This document shows, piece after piece, positions 1 through 7,431 of a DNA stretch of 43,032 nt (its first letter is position 1; each line of letters begins with the position of its first letter). The DNA is from a virus. The notes beneath the pieces are model-generated. The model was not told where the DNA came from. It ran no database searches and saw nothing but the letters and a program-made list of their open reading frames with translations. The stretch covers positions 1 through 43,032 of IMG/VR virus record IMGVR_UViG_3300033998_000099; one strand, given 5' to 3'. The position numbers and the translations under genes are program-made.

Positions 1-113
1 GTAATATAGTTACTGCCAAGTAACGGTTTTGTTACTGGCTTACTAGGTTGCTTAGGAACGCGCTTTGTTTGTTTTTTTACTGGTTCGATTGGCTTTGGTT
101 GTGGCTTTACTGG
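1..113. repeat. Terminal direct repeat of the contig (left copy)
   Basis: Bases 1-113 are identical to 42661-42773; the two copies diverge after base 113, where the left enters the 30-bp array and the right enters a variant spacer. It encodes the C-terminal part of the proline-rich protein on the minus strand. It marks overlap of the contig ends, not a transposon. Whether the packaged genome has a direct terminal repeat here cannot be told. Confidence 0.9.
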
Positions 114-488
114 CTCAATTGGCTTTGGTTGTGGCTTTACTGGCTCAATTGGCTTTGGTTGTGGCTTTACTGGCTCAATTGGCTTTGGTTGTGGCTTTAC
201 TGGCTCGCCAGGTGGCTTAGGAACGAACTTTGGTGGCCAGATTGGTGTTGGTAGTAGCTTTGGGATTTTTGGTCGTACAGTCAGCGTTTGTTTTACAGGC
301 GGCGTTTTTATGTTACCAAAGAAGCCTTTAACTGTGAAGTTGCTAACTCCAGATCTGATTATTGGTTTTTCATTGTATTTGTATGGCTTAAGCTTTTGGT
401 TAAGTAAATTGATCAAGTCTTTAATTTGGTTCTTGTCCAATTTCAGTCCTTCTAGAAGCTCTTGGATATTGTCGTACTGTCCAGGCAT
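1..488 (-). CDS. Proline-rich repeat protein, N-terminal part (runs off the window)
   Basis: Start ATG at 488 follows a perfect ribosome site (GGAGGTGATAAT) that overlaps the large terminase stop. The reading frame is open to base 1. The product begins MPGQYDNIQELLEGLKLDKN, has a short charged helical head (about residues 1-40), a proline-rich middle, and then the decapeptide IEPVKPQPKP repeated about four times, followed by a basic tail (VKKQTKRVPKQP). No signal peptide or membrane segment is visible. The repeats should form a stiff polyproline II rod, like the linker of TonB; this is inference. It is the gene after terminase, so it belongs to the late unit. The other end of the same gene is at 42624-43032. 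Function unknown; a structural or envelope-spanning role is only a guess. Confidence 0.8.
   Translation of the reverse strand, partial: MPGQYDNIQELLEGLKLDKNQIKDLINLLNQKLKPYKYNEKPIIRSGVSNFTVKGFFGNIKTPPVKQTLTVRPKIPKLLPTPIWPPKFVPKPPGEPVKPQPKPIEPVKPQPKPIEPVKPQPKPIEPVKPQPKPIEPVKKQTKRVPKQPSKPVTKPLLGSNYI
91..210. repeat. 30-bp tandem repeat, four units
   Basis: Four head-to-tail copies of a 30-bp unit beginning GGCTTTGGTTGTGGC, nearly identical. On the minus strand each encodes IEPVKPQPKP. The last unit changes to end in CTCGCCA, leading into the unique N-terminal part of the gene. Confidence 0.95.
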
Positions 489-492
489 ATTA

Positions 493-2208
493 TCACCTCC
501 ATAATCGGTTGAACTGTTCGCGTATGTCCTTCGGCTTTGTTTTGCCACGATTTGCGTAGCGTTCCCAGCTTCTTATTTCTTCTTCCCATAGCATGTCTTG
601 AATTCTTTTCTGTTCTTCTTTTTCAGATAAGCCCAACCTATCCACAAGCTGTTGAACAGCCATAGCAAGAGCGTCTACGCGGTCATCGTGTGTTAAGGCA
701 TGTCTGCCATCATACAAATGTGTTAATTGATATTGCAACGTGTATTCTACAGTCAAGTCTCCTGTCTTAACTTTTGAATATTCCTCAAACAACGGTTGAT
801 AGTTTATAACAATCTTGTGCTGATTGAAGAGCGGTTCAAGAACTTCCAAGATACGTTTTTCTTTTTGCTTGGTCGCGCGTTTGACTTCTACGGATGCTCG
901 CACTCCCATCTCTCTCAAGACAGGCTCAAAGACTTTTTTGAACATTCCAAGCCCAAAGTTTTCTTCAGTTATTATAGTGCTAACGTTGTAGTCTAGTGCT
1001 TTCTTAGCAAGAGTTTTCAAAGTCTTATCATCATACGCAGCCTCTGGAATTCCACCGTAATCCAATACGTAAATCTTACCAGCTGCATACGCAACTATAG
1101 CGTACGCAGTTTCGTCTGATCCTTCACCAGCAGTATCAACTGCCATAACTTTATATTCATATGGAACCATTTCTTCCGAAACATTTGAAGCCAAGAACAA
1201 ACCATCAGACTCGAGTCCAAAGCATTCAATGTCCTTAAGCCTTGTTGAAATTGATGGTCCCCAGGTTAAGCTTAATGGTGCTTTGTGGTAATCAGCAGCA
1301 TGCACAATAGCATCTCTAAGCTTCAATGGGTACTTGTCCACATCAGATAACGTAGTATCTACCATGTATTGCAAGGCATATGCTTTTTTACCAATTGAAG
1401 CTTCCCTAACCTCAAGGAGCTCATCAGGGAATCTTCCTGGCTCTGTCGAATGTCCAATGAGCGATGGATCTTCTTCCATGCGCTTCTTAATGAATTCAGC
1501 AAGGTAAATACCATTCGGTCCGTATACAGAGATATCTTTCGGATACCTCGCAGGAAAGATAGCGACATTGTAAATACCTGTTGAAATGAGCTTTCTGTAA
1601 ATTGATTCTTCACTTTGTGGTGTCCCTAGAAAGATCAACCTACCTTGAGGTTTTAAAACGTTGGTTAATTCGTTTGTTTGTTCGAGCAACTTCTGTCTTG
1701 CTTCAATTGAATACGAGTTGTTTGGGATTTCAATATCATCACCGATGATTATGTCCGCACGCGAACCTGTAATTTGCCCTGTGATACCAGCAGCCTTTAC
1801 AGAAGGTGCGTGCGATGGTCTTTTACCTTGAACATCAAACGCAAGAACACTATCTCTTAAACCTAAGCGCCTGTCTGGCGCCATCTCTTTCAAGATCGGA
1901 TCTTCTACAATTATTCTCTTAGTGAACGTTGCGAATTCAATTGCACGTGGGGAACTAGCTGAGACTATCAAAACTTCTAATTGCCTATCATTCCAGATTT
2001 TCCAAACAGTGAACAATGAGGTAAGCAAAGACTTACCAACGCCCCTGAATGCCATAAGAATCAAGTGATCATCATTGTTCTGCAAAAGGTCAGCAATAGC
2101 AAGTTGGATCGGTGTAGGCGGTGGGAGCCTTAATCGTGCGAATTGATATGAAACAAATAACCTAAAATCCTTTTTTAAATCTTCTACGGTTACGTTTTCA
2201 AGTGGCAC
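493..2208 (-). CDS. terL: Terminase large subunit (T7 gp19-like)
   Basis: DNA-packaging motor with ATPase and nuclease halves. From the GTG at 2208, the Walker A motif AFRGVGKS lies near residues 53-60 (T7 gp19 has AFRGIGKS), the Walker B motif DIIIGDD near 153-159, the coupling motif FLGTPQ near 195, and the nuclease domain starts at VDTAGEGSDE (Asp about 359) and ends with DDRVDALAMA. About 571 aa, close to the family size. Start choice: the frame extends to a TTG at 2232, but the GTG at 2208 sits directly after the small-subunit stop and is preceded by GAGGTGG, so coupled translation from 2208 is preferred. The gene order gp18-gp19 matches T7. Confidence 0.96.
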   Translation of the reverse strand: MPLENVTVEDLKKDFRLFVSYQFARLRLPPPTPIQLAIADLLQNNDDHLILMAFRGVGKSLLTSLFTVWKIWNDRQLEVLIVSASSPRAIEFATFTKRIIVEDPILKEMAPDRRLGLRDSVLAFDVQGKRPSHAPSVKAAGITGQITGSRADIIIGDDIEIPNNSYSIEARQKLLEQTNELTNVLKPQGRLIFLGTPQSEESIYRKLISTGIYNVAIFPARYPKDISVYGPNGIYLAEFIKKRMEEDPSLIGHSTEPGRFPDELLEVREASIGKKAYALQYMVDTTLSDVDKYPLKLRDAIVHAADYHKAPLSLTWGPSISTRLKDIECFGLESDGLFLASNVSEEMVPYEYKVMAVDTAGEGSDETAYAIVAYAAGKIYVLDYGGIPEAAYDDKTLKTLAKKALDYNVSTIITEENFGLGMFKKVFEPVLREMGVRASVEVKRATKQKEKRILEVLEPLFNQHKIVINYQPLFEEYSKVKTGDLTVEYTLQYQLTHLYDGRHALTHDDRVDALAMAVQQLVDRLGLSEKEEQKRIQDMLWEEEIRSWERYANRGKTKPKDIREQFNRLWR

Positions 2209-2209
2209 T

Positions 2210-2452
2210 TTAGTCCACCACCTCAGGTCCAACCACCTCTAGATACTCTTCAGAGAGGGTTTGTTGGAGAATTGAGATCGGATCTTCTCCAGTCATCTTT
2301 GCTGGATTTACAGTGATGTTGTTGTGTTTAAGCAAGGCTATTGCTGCCTGATAATCTTTAGCAGTAGCTTGGCCCGACTTAATCTTTTCAAGGAGTTGCA
2401 CTGCAACTTCCATGTGTAATTCATTAAGAATATCAGCTAATTTTTTGTCCAT
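2210..2452 (-). CDS. terS: Terminase small subunit (T7 gp18-like)
   Basis: 80-aa acidic helical protein beginning MDKKLADILNELHMEVAVQL and containing a TAKDYQAAIALLKHNNI segment typical of the gp18 family (about 89 aa in T7). It should recognise the concatemer and regulate the large subunit. It lies immediately before terL, with its stop one base from the likely terL start. Identity rests on length, composition and position more than on a sharp motif. Confidence 0.82.
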   Translation of the reverse strand: MDKKLADILNELHMEVAVQLLEKIKSGQATAKDYQAAIALLKHNNITVNPAKMTGEDPISILQQTLSEEYLEVVGPEVVD

Positions 2453-2456
2453 AGTA

Positions 2457-2633
2457 TCACTCCTTTCTGAGGAACTTCGTTGTCACGTTGCCTCCTACGT
2501 AAAGTCCATATACTGTAAATAGAACCTGGATGAAATTTTCTTCGCTGATTTTTCCAAAAGTGAAATACACAAGCACAATTACAAAGATAATGATAGCCAT
2601 TATGAATTTTCTTGATAGAAATTTGTCATTCAT
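2457..2633 (-). CDS. Small membrane protein, candidate holin
   Basis: 58 aa from the ATG at 2633, chosen because AAAGGAGTG lies 6-7 bases upstream; the frame could start earlier at 2651. Two hydrophobic stretches are visible: residues about 11-27 (FIMAIIIFVIVLVYF) and 34-50 (FIQVLFTVYGLYVGG), with charged ends (MNDKFLSRK, KFLRKE). Two membrane passes, small size and position between tail fibre and terminase match a class II holin such as T7 gp17.5. Start overlaps the previous gene by 8 bases. No sequence motif proves holin function. Confidence 0.7.
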   Translation of the reverse strand: MNDKFLSRKFIMAIIIFVIVLVYFTFGKISEENFIQVLFTVYGLYVGGNVTTKFLRKE

Positions 2634-2823
2634 TTTTAACACTCCTTTCAAGGTGGTCTAGTCTCACATCATGCTTTGCTATTTCTATTTGTAACATTTT
2701 AACTGCTTCTGCTAACTCTTTCATTGTAGCCGCGCTAATTCGTAGATTCCAAGTTGCTAATGTAGTTAAAGAAGTTGTTATAATAGACAAGATTGGTATA
2801 AACCATGCCATGAAGTGTTCCAT
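2626..2823 (-). CDS. Small membrane/coiled-coil protein of the lysis region
   Basis: 65 aa with ribosome site GGAGGATAAAGC before ATG at 2823. One N-terminal hydrophobic segment (about residues 5-25, AWFIPILSIITTSLTTLATW), then an amphipathic helix with heptad spacing (MKELAEAVKMLQIEIAKHDV). The architecture recalls XhlA-type or spanin-like accessory lysis proteins, which is inference. It overlaps the next gene by 8 bases and follows the 2827-3207 gene by 3 bases, so the set is co-translated. Confidence 0.72.
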   Translation of the reverse strand: MEHFMAWFIPILSIITTSLTTLATWNLRISAATMKELAEAVKMLQIEIAKHDVRLDHLERSVKNE

Positions 2824-2826
2824 GCT

Positions 2827-3207
2827 TTATCCTCCTTTCACGAATAGTAATATGGTGGATCCTAATGCAATAGCCGCAATAACTGTGGCTGTGGTTAGCC
2901 ACGTTCTTGCTCGCTCCGCCTCTAATTGGTTTTGTAAGTTTTGAACTTGTTCCTTTAAAGCTGCTATTTCAGCTTCGTACGTTGCAATCATCTTTTCTAA
3001 TGTTTTGATTTGCTCTAAATAGTTTTTGTTTAAATCTTCTAGTTGTTGAATGTAATTAGCGAGCGCTATTACATCTTCTTCCTCAAGGTAGTATTTACCG
3101 TTTTCTTCCTTTATAAATTTATAGTTACTTCCTGAGTTTGCTAATAGTATCATCGAGCTTGCGAAGAGCATCATTAATATTATGATAAGCTTTAGTTTCC
3201 TTAACAT
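2827..3207 (-). CDS. Secreted coiled-coil protein with C-terminal membrane anchor (spanin-like)
   Basis: 126 aa. N-terminal signal-like segment (MLRKLKLIIILMMLFASSMI), then about 75 residues of coiled coil (residues about 45-98, with heptads such as YLEQIKTLEKMIATYEAEI), then a C-terminal hydrophobic helix (about 101-122, TATVIAAIALGSTILLFV) ending in KGG. This places the coiled coil outside the cytoplasm, tethered at the C-terminus, as in unimolecular spanins. There is no cysteine, so no lipobox: a classical outer-membrane lipoprotein anchor is absent. The start overlaps the upstream gene by 83 bases in another frame, reminiscent of nested Rz/Rz1 pairs. Confidence 0.75.
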   Translation of the reverse strand: MLRKLKLIIILMMLFASSMILLANSGSNYKFIKEENGKYYLEEEDVIALANYIQQLEDLNKNYLEQIKTLEKMIATYEAEIAALKEQVQNLQNQLEAERARTWLTTATVIAAIALGSTILLFVKGG

Positions 3208-3382
3208 CTTCCGCTTCCTCCTTTAACTGGTTTAATGCTTTTTTCAGGGCTTCGCGCTCTTCCTCTATTTTGGCTATGTGTTGATCCATCGCTTTTAGAT
3301 GAGTTTTAGATTTATAGACCAAGAATAAAGAAAGAATGGCGCCAGCTAGGGCGCCGATAAGAAGAAAGATTAAATACATCAT
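3125..3382 (-). CDS. Membrane-anchored coiled-coil protein of the lysis region
   Basis: 85 aa from the first of two adjacent ATGs (3382), 6 bases behind GAGGTGAT; the frame is open further upstream but without a ribosome site. An N-terminal membrane helix (about residues 2-23, YLIFLLIGALAGAILSLFLV) is followed by YKSKTHLK and a long charged coiled coil (about 34-85). The topology resembles an inner-membrane spanin, but the lysines after the helix would by the positive-inside rule put the coil in the cytoplasm, so spanin assignment is uncertain. Confidence 0.72.
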   Translation of the reverse strand: MMYLIFLLIGALAGAILSLFLVYKSKTHLKAMDQHIAKIEEEREALKKALNQLKEEAEDVKETKAYHNINDALRKLDDTISKLRK

Positions 3383-3419
3383 TATGATCACCTCACTCGA
3401 TAGCATGTCGTTATCTTTT

Positions 3420-5882
3420 TTAAATTGCATGAACAATAAATAACGTTTTTGGCACTTCGATATATAGATACTGCAACCAGATATCATTTAGCGTCGAATT
3501 AGGCATATAAAAGATTGTTATTGACAATTCTTGCCCTGTGGCTGGTGTTGCCATAGAATAAAAATCAAATATATCATCAAAAGTAATTGAACCCGCATAT
3601 CCTTGTGTCGGGCTTGTGTAAATATTTACACCGTTATAATCCAACTTATAATATGCTTGTATTGTATCTTGTGTTGTATCTATTAAAAATCTAACGCGCA
3701 GTTTAATTGGAACATTATTTAAATATTGTTTCGTACCTTTTGCAGTTATAAGAGATTGTGTGGATAATATGTCATAGGTTGGTATAGAATATTGATGCCA
3801 GACTTGACTCAAATTAGAACCTAAAAGTACGTTATTTTTAGATATAATACTTACATACTCATTCAAATCAATTATAGCACTTTTCTCTAACTTAAGATAT
3901 GAAGTGTCAATTTCACCTTCAACTTCAAGATTATCAGCGTTGATGCGTATCCCATTGCCGCCATTGCTTAAAACGCCTTTCCCTGCTTTAACAAGCCCAT
4001 TTCCAACATCAATTATGTCGTTATTCAGATCAATTTTTGTCGTATCGTAATGCCCTTTGATAATTCCTGTGGTGATTTTCCCACCGTCTATTTCTGTGAA
4101 CGAATTTCCAGAAATTGCTTTAATGATCTTTCCTGCGTTGGTGAATAAGTCTAAACTCCCCTTTTCCTTGTCATACTCAAAAAAGTTTGAAAGAAAGATA
4201 TATACAGGCTCAGGAGTTGCATCATGCCAAACAAACTCATAGTCTCCTACTGCGGATTTTCCATAACGTCTTTCACATCCTGTTAAAACTGTACCACTGG
4301 ACAAAGTCCAATTAGTTGTTTCAGCATAAGGTTCGTGATTTCCTTTATAGTTCCCCGCATAATCAGGTAGTGTTGGTATGTTTAAAAGATTTACATCAAG
4401 TGCATAGTAATAAGCCTTTGCAACGTTAAAAGCGTCAATTCCATAAGCTGTGGAAATAACATACATGATTTTGTAAACCGTTTCTGCTTGGTCATCCGTA
4501 TTTACTGTTGCTACTCCAGCAACATTGATATTGAAATCAGAATATTGATATTTTACCTGCCAAGCTCTATAGAATACATCTGCACTTGAAACCCAATACC
4601 AATTAGTTCCATCTGCAACTGAGCCAAAGCTTTCAAGCAAATACCAATCAATACCATTCAACCAATGAATTGTAGTTGTACCACCAAATACATCATCTGG
4701 ATTCCACGCATTTACAAATGCTATTAATCCCAGAGAATGAACTACGTCTAAAATATCGTTTTGTCTAGTTCTATCGTTATTGTAATCAAAACCGAATTCA
4801 TCTAGAAATATGCCGTGTACTCCTAAATCTTTCCACTTCTGTGCTTTGGAATATATTTCGTCTACTGTATAGCATTTATCAATCCCCGCTCTGTTGCCTG
4901 TAGGAATATAACCAAACATTTTTGTAAATGGGTTGTACTGCTTTATATACTTTATAATTTCAACTAAATTATAATGGTCTAGATGTGTTGGTTGTTCTGC
5001 ATTTTCTGGAAAGACTACCAGATCATACTGCGAGAAGATTGCCCCCGCTCGTTGATTATCATATGTACTGTTTATACTTGAAGGATAAGCATAAAAAATG
5101 AGTAGTTTTGCAACTCTGTGATTTGCCTTATTGGTTAATAGATTATTTACTTCTGCCTTGGTATAGTACCGGCCATCGTGTGTGTGATTTGCCGGTGCAA
5201 AGGCACTTGCGTGTTGTCCATCTACTGTGTCGGCATCGCCTGAAGTCGTTGCATAGCTTACCGAAGCACTAGCAATATCCGTTATGTCGGTAATAGTGTG
5301 GTTGTGTCCAATATCTGCTTTAGAATCCAATGTTGATTGTAAGGATGTCTCTACATAATTATCAATTTCAGCTTTTGCAGAATCAGTAAACCCACTTAAG
5401 ATGTTTTGAATAGCGTCAGCTACCTTTCGAAAGACAGTAGCACTAGCAAATGAGAACCCAGCAGCCTGGAGCTCTTCCATACGAGCCATTATTTTGTCAA
5501 ATATTTGATTTAACTTAGCTGCTGAAATTCTGCTGTTTTCTGTGAACTGAATATCATCATCCGTGAGCTTGGTGCCTTCTAGAATTACCACATAATCCCC
5601 AGGTTGGAATTGTCTGTTAATAAGTTGTAGTGTGATTTTGTACGTGCCAGCATCATCCCATGTAGTAAGTGCAAAATCTTGTGGTCCTAATTCAGTACCG
5701 TTGAGATAGACTCGATACTTTTTTTGTGTGAGGTCGGGGACTTCAATTAAGGGATCTTGAGATATAATTGTCATAGGTGCAACTAGAACAGTATCTACAC
5801 TATCACCAGTCGTTTCGATGAAGAACACATGAAATCGTTTATCAGCATCTACATAAATATCTTGAATTGCTGATTTGCTCAC
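3420..5882 (-). CDS. Tail fibre 2 with glycosidase-like barrel domain
   Basis: 820 aa, GTG start at 5882 after GAGGTGATATGAT. Residues 1-145 form the T7 gp17-type collar-binding domain (VYLNGTELGPQDF, DDIQFTENSRISAAKLNQIF) and are paralogous to the gene upstream. A fibre shaft segment follows, with HNHTITDITD and NHTHDGRYYTKAEVNNLL. Residues about 253-510 look like a TIM barrel of the GH114/spherulin-4 type: KLLIFYAYPS, then KMFGYIPTG, KWKDLGVHGIFLDEFGFD (acidic pair near 360) and FVNAWNPDDVF. That domain could cleave a surface polysaccharide. The C-terminal 300 residues are beta-rich receptor-binding type without a recognised fold. Confidence 0.88.
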   Translation of the reverse strand: MSKSAIQDIYVDADKRFHVFFIETTGDSVDTVLVAPMTIISQDPLIEVPDLTQKKYRVYLNGTELGPQDFALTTWDDAGTYKITLQLINRQFQPGDYVVILEGTKLTDDDIQFTENSRISAAKLNQIFDKIMARMEELQAAGFSFASATVFRKVADAIQNILSGFTDSAKAEIDNYVETSLQSTLDSKADIGHNHTITDITDIASASVSYATTSGDADTVDGQHASAFAPANHTHDGRYYTKAEVNNLLTNKANHRVAKLLIFYAYPSSINSTYDNQRAGAIFSQYDLVVFPENAEQPTHLDHYNLVEIIKYIKQYNPFTKMFGYIPTGNRAGIDKCYTVDEIYSKAQKWKDLGVHGIFLDEFGFDYNNDRTRQNDILDVVHSLGLIAFVNAWNPDDVFGGTTTIHWLNGIDWYLLESFGSVADGTNWYWVSSADVFYRAWQVKYQYSDFNINVAGVATVNTDDQAETVYKIMYVISTAYGIDAFNVAKAYYYALDVNLLNIPTLPDYAGNYKGNHEPYAETTNWTLSSGTVLTGCERRYGKSAVGDYEFVWHDATPEPVYIFLSNFFEYDKEKGSLDLFTNAGKIIKAISGNSFTEIDGGKITTGIIKGHYDTTKIDLNNDIIDVGNGLVKAGKGVLSNGGNGIRINADNLEVEGEIDTSYLKLEKSAIIDLNEYVSIISKNNVLLGSNLSQVWHQYSIPTYDILSTQSLITAKGTKQYLNNVPIKLRVRFLIDTTQDTIQAYYKLDYNGVNIYTSPTQGYAGSITFDDIFDFYSMATPATGQELSITIFYMPNSTLNDIWLQYLYIEVPKTLFIVHAI

Positions 5883-5902
5883 ATCATATCACCTCTCTTT
5901 CC

Positions 5903-7399
5903 TTATACCACATACATCCAATAGCCAGAAGGTGCAGCAATAAAGATTCTAGCTTCTCCATCGTTAAGCGTGTGCATAATATTTGCGCTATGTCTATTGT
6001 GTCTAACGGTAATTGAACCAGGCCCACCTAAGTCCGCTATTATAATAGCAATTACCCCTGCAGAACTTGGTACAGGTAAAGTTAATGTTATACCGCCATG
6101 TGTAGCAACGAATATACCACCGGTAGATGGTAGCGTGCTACTGGTGGTATATTGAGTAATAGCAAACGCATTTGTGAATAGCGAAGGTAAATTAGAGATT
6201 TCAGATAAGGAGTGTTGGTGAGCAAAGTCTGTGATATCAGATTTTGTATGCTGGTGGACCAGTGCGGCTTTCCTATCAAGTTCAGTTTGCAAGTTATTAA
6301 TGTCCGAAATTTCGTGATTATGAGCGAAGTCGGTTATATCTGCTTTTTTGTGTGTATGACTAAAATCTGTAATATCTGCCTTGACGTGAGTATGCCCGAC
6401 GTCTGACTTCCCTGCCAACGCTGTATCTATCTCGGATTCTGTGTAATACCTGTCATCATGGTTATGTGAAGCAGATGGGAACGTTGAAGGGACATTTACA
6501 AGTTCAGACCAATCAATATTTCCATTTACCCACGAGGTTCCATTATACTTAACAACCTCGCCGCTTGAAGGGTTTGCAATATTTACATCAGATAAATCAT
6601 CAATCGCGTGAGTATGCGTAATATCGGATTTATTGTCAAGGGTTGATTGCAAATTATTAACATCTGAAATATCGTGTGTATGCGCAAAGTCCGTGATATC
6701 ATTACGGACATGAGTGTGAGCAAAATCCGTGATATCACTTTTAACGTGAGTATGGTCGAAATCCGTGATATCACTTTTAACATGCGTATGAGCAAAATCA
6801 GTAATATCGTTTTTAACATGAGTATGTCCTACATCTGATTTAGAATCCAATGTTTCTTGTAGATTGTCTACATCATTAATCGGATGCCGGTGTTCGAATG
6901 CAGTTTGCAATAGATAATTTTTAGCACCTTCAGCAATTATTCGATAAAGCGTAGAATTAGTGAAGCCTAATCCAGCTGCTTTCAGTTCTTCAATACGTTC
7001 CAATAACGCAGAAAAGGCTGCATTTAATTTAGATGCTGAAATCCTTTGTCCTTCAGTAAATTGAATGTCTTCTTGGTTTACACGTGTTCCATTAAAAACA
7101 ACGACATAATCATCTTTTTGAAAAGTTTGAGAATTGAGTAGTTGTATAGAAGTTTTGTAAGTTCCACCAGCATCGCGCGCAATTAATTTGAAATCTGCCG
7201 GAGACAATTCACGTCCATTAATGTAAAGCCTAAATTGTCGTTGAGAAAAGTCTGGAGCATAAACTCCTGGCTTATCTTGTGCTTCAGCTAAGGGCACAAG
7301 TATATCAGTGTCTATGGTATCTCCTTCGCGATCTATCATCAGCACTTGGAATCGCGAATCTGGATCTAAGTAAATAGTGACCTTTGATGCTGTAGCCAT
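5903..7399 (-). CDS. Tail fibre 1 with HxH repeats
   Basis: 498 aa, ATG at 7399 after AGGAGGTGATAATAA. Residues 1-150 are the collar-binding domain (LYINGRELSPADF, EDIQFTEGQRISASKLNAAF), homologous to T7 gp17 and to the next gene. The shaft, residues about 180-270 and 315-405, is built from a 12-residue repeat DITDFAHTHVKS, with frequent HTH/HNH/HQH triplets and the phage fibre motif HNHDDRYYTESEID. The C-terminal 90 residues are a compact glycine- and hydrophobic-rich tip (SITVRHNRHSANIMHTLNDG). HxH repeats in trimeric fibres (T4 gp37) bind metal ions on the axis, so this shaft may be metal-stapled. Confidence 0.9.
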   Translation of the reverse strand: MATASKVTIYLDPDSRFQVLMIDREGDTIDTDILVPLAEAQDKPGVYAPDFSQRQFRLYINGRELSPADFKLIARDAGGTYKTSIQLLNSQTFQKDDYVVVFNGTRVNQEDIQFTEGQRISASKLNAAFSALLERIEELKAAGLGFTNSTLYRIIAEGAKNYLLQTAFEHRHPINDVDNLQETLDSKSDVGHTHVKNDITDFAHTHVKSDITDFDHTHVKSDITDFAHTHVRNDITDFAHTHDISDVNNLQSTLDNKSDITHTHAIDDLSDVNIANPSSGEVVKYNGTSWVNGNIDWSELVNVPSTFPSASHNHDDRYYTESEIDTALAGKSDVGHTHVKADITDFSHTHKKADITDFAHNHEISDINNLQTELDRKAALVHQHTKSDITDFAHQHSLSEISNLPSLFTNAFAITQYTTSSTLPSTGGIFVATHGGITLTLPVPSSAGVIAIIIADLGGPGSITVRHNRHSANIMHTLNDGEARIFIAAPSGYWMYVV

Positions 7400-7431
7400 T
7401 TATTATCACCTCCTAAAGAAAGGCAGCAGGG

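Noticed and set aside
91-210. Tandem 30-bp units considered as a CRISPR array
   Set aside because: Units are contiguous with no unique spacers and are in-frame coding repeats.
48-254. Plus-strand frame encoding a Trp/Leu repeat
   Set aside because: It is the antisense of the proline-rich repeat; no ribosome site, and all neighbouring genes run on the other strand.
6583-6819. Second-frame ORF inside tail fibre 1
   Set aside because: Shadow of the 36-bp repeats in the fibre gene; isoleucine-rich low-complexity product without a start signal.
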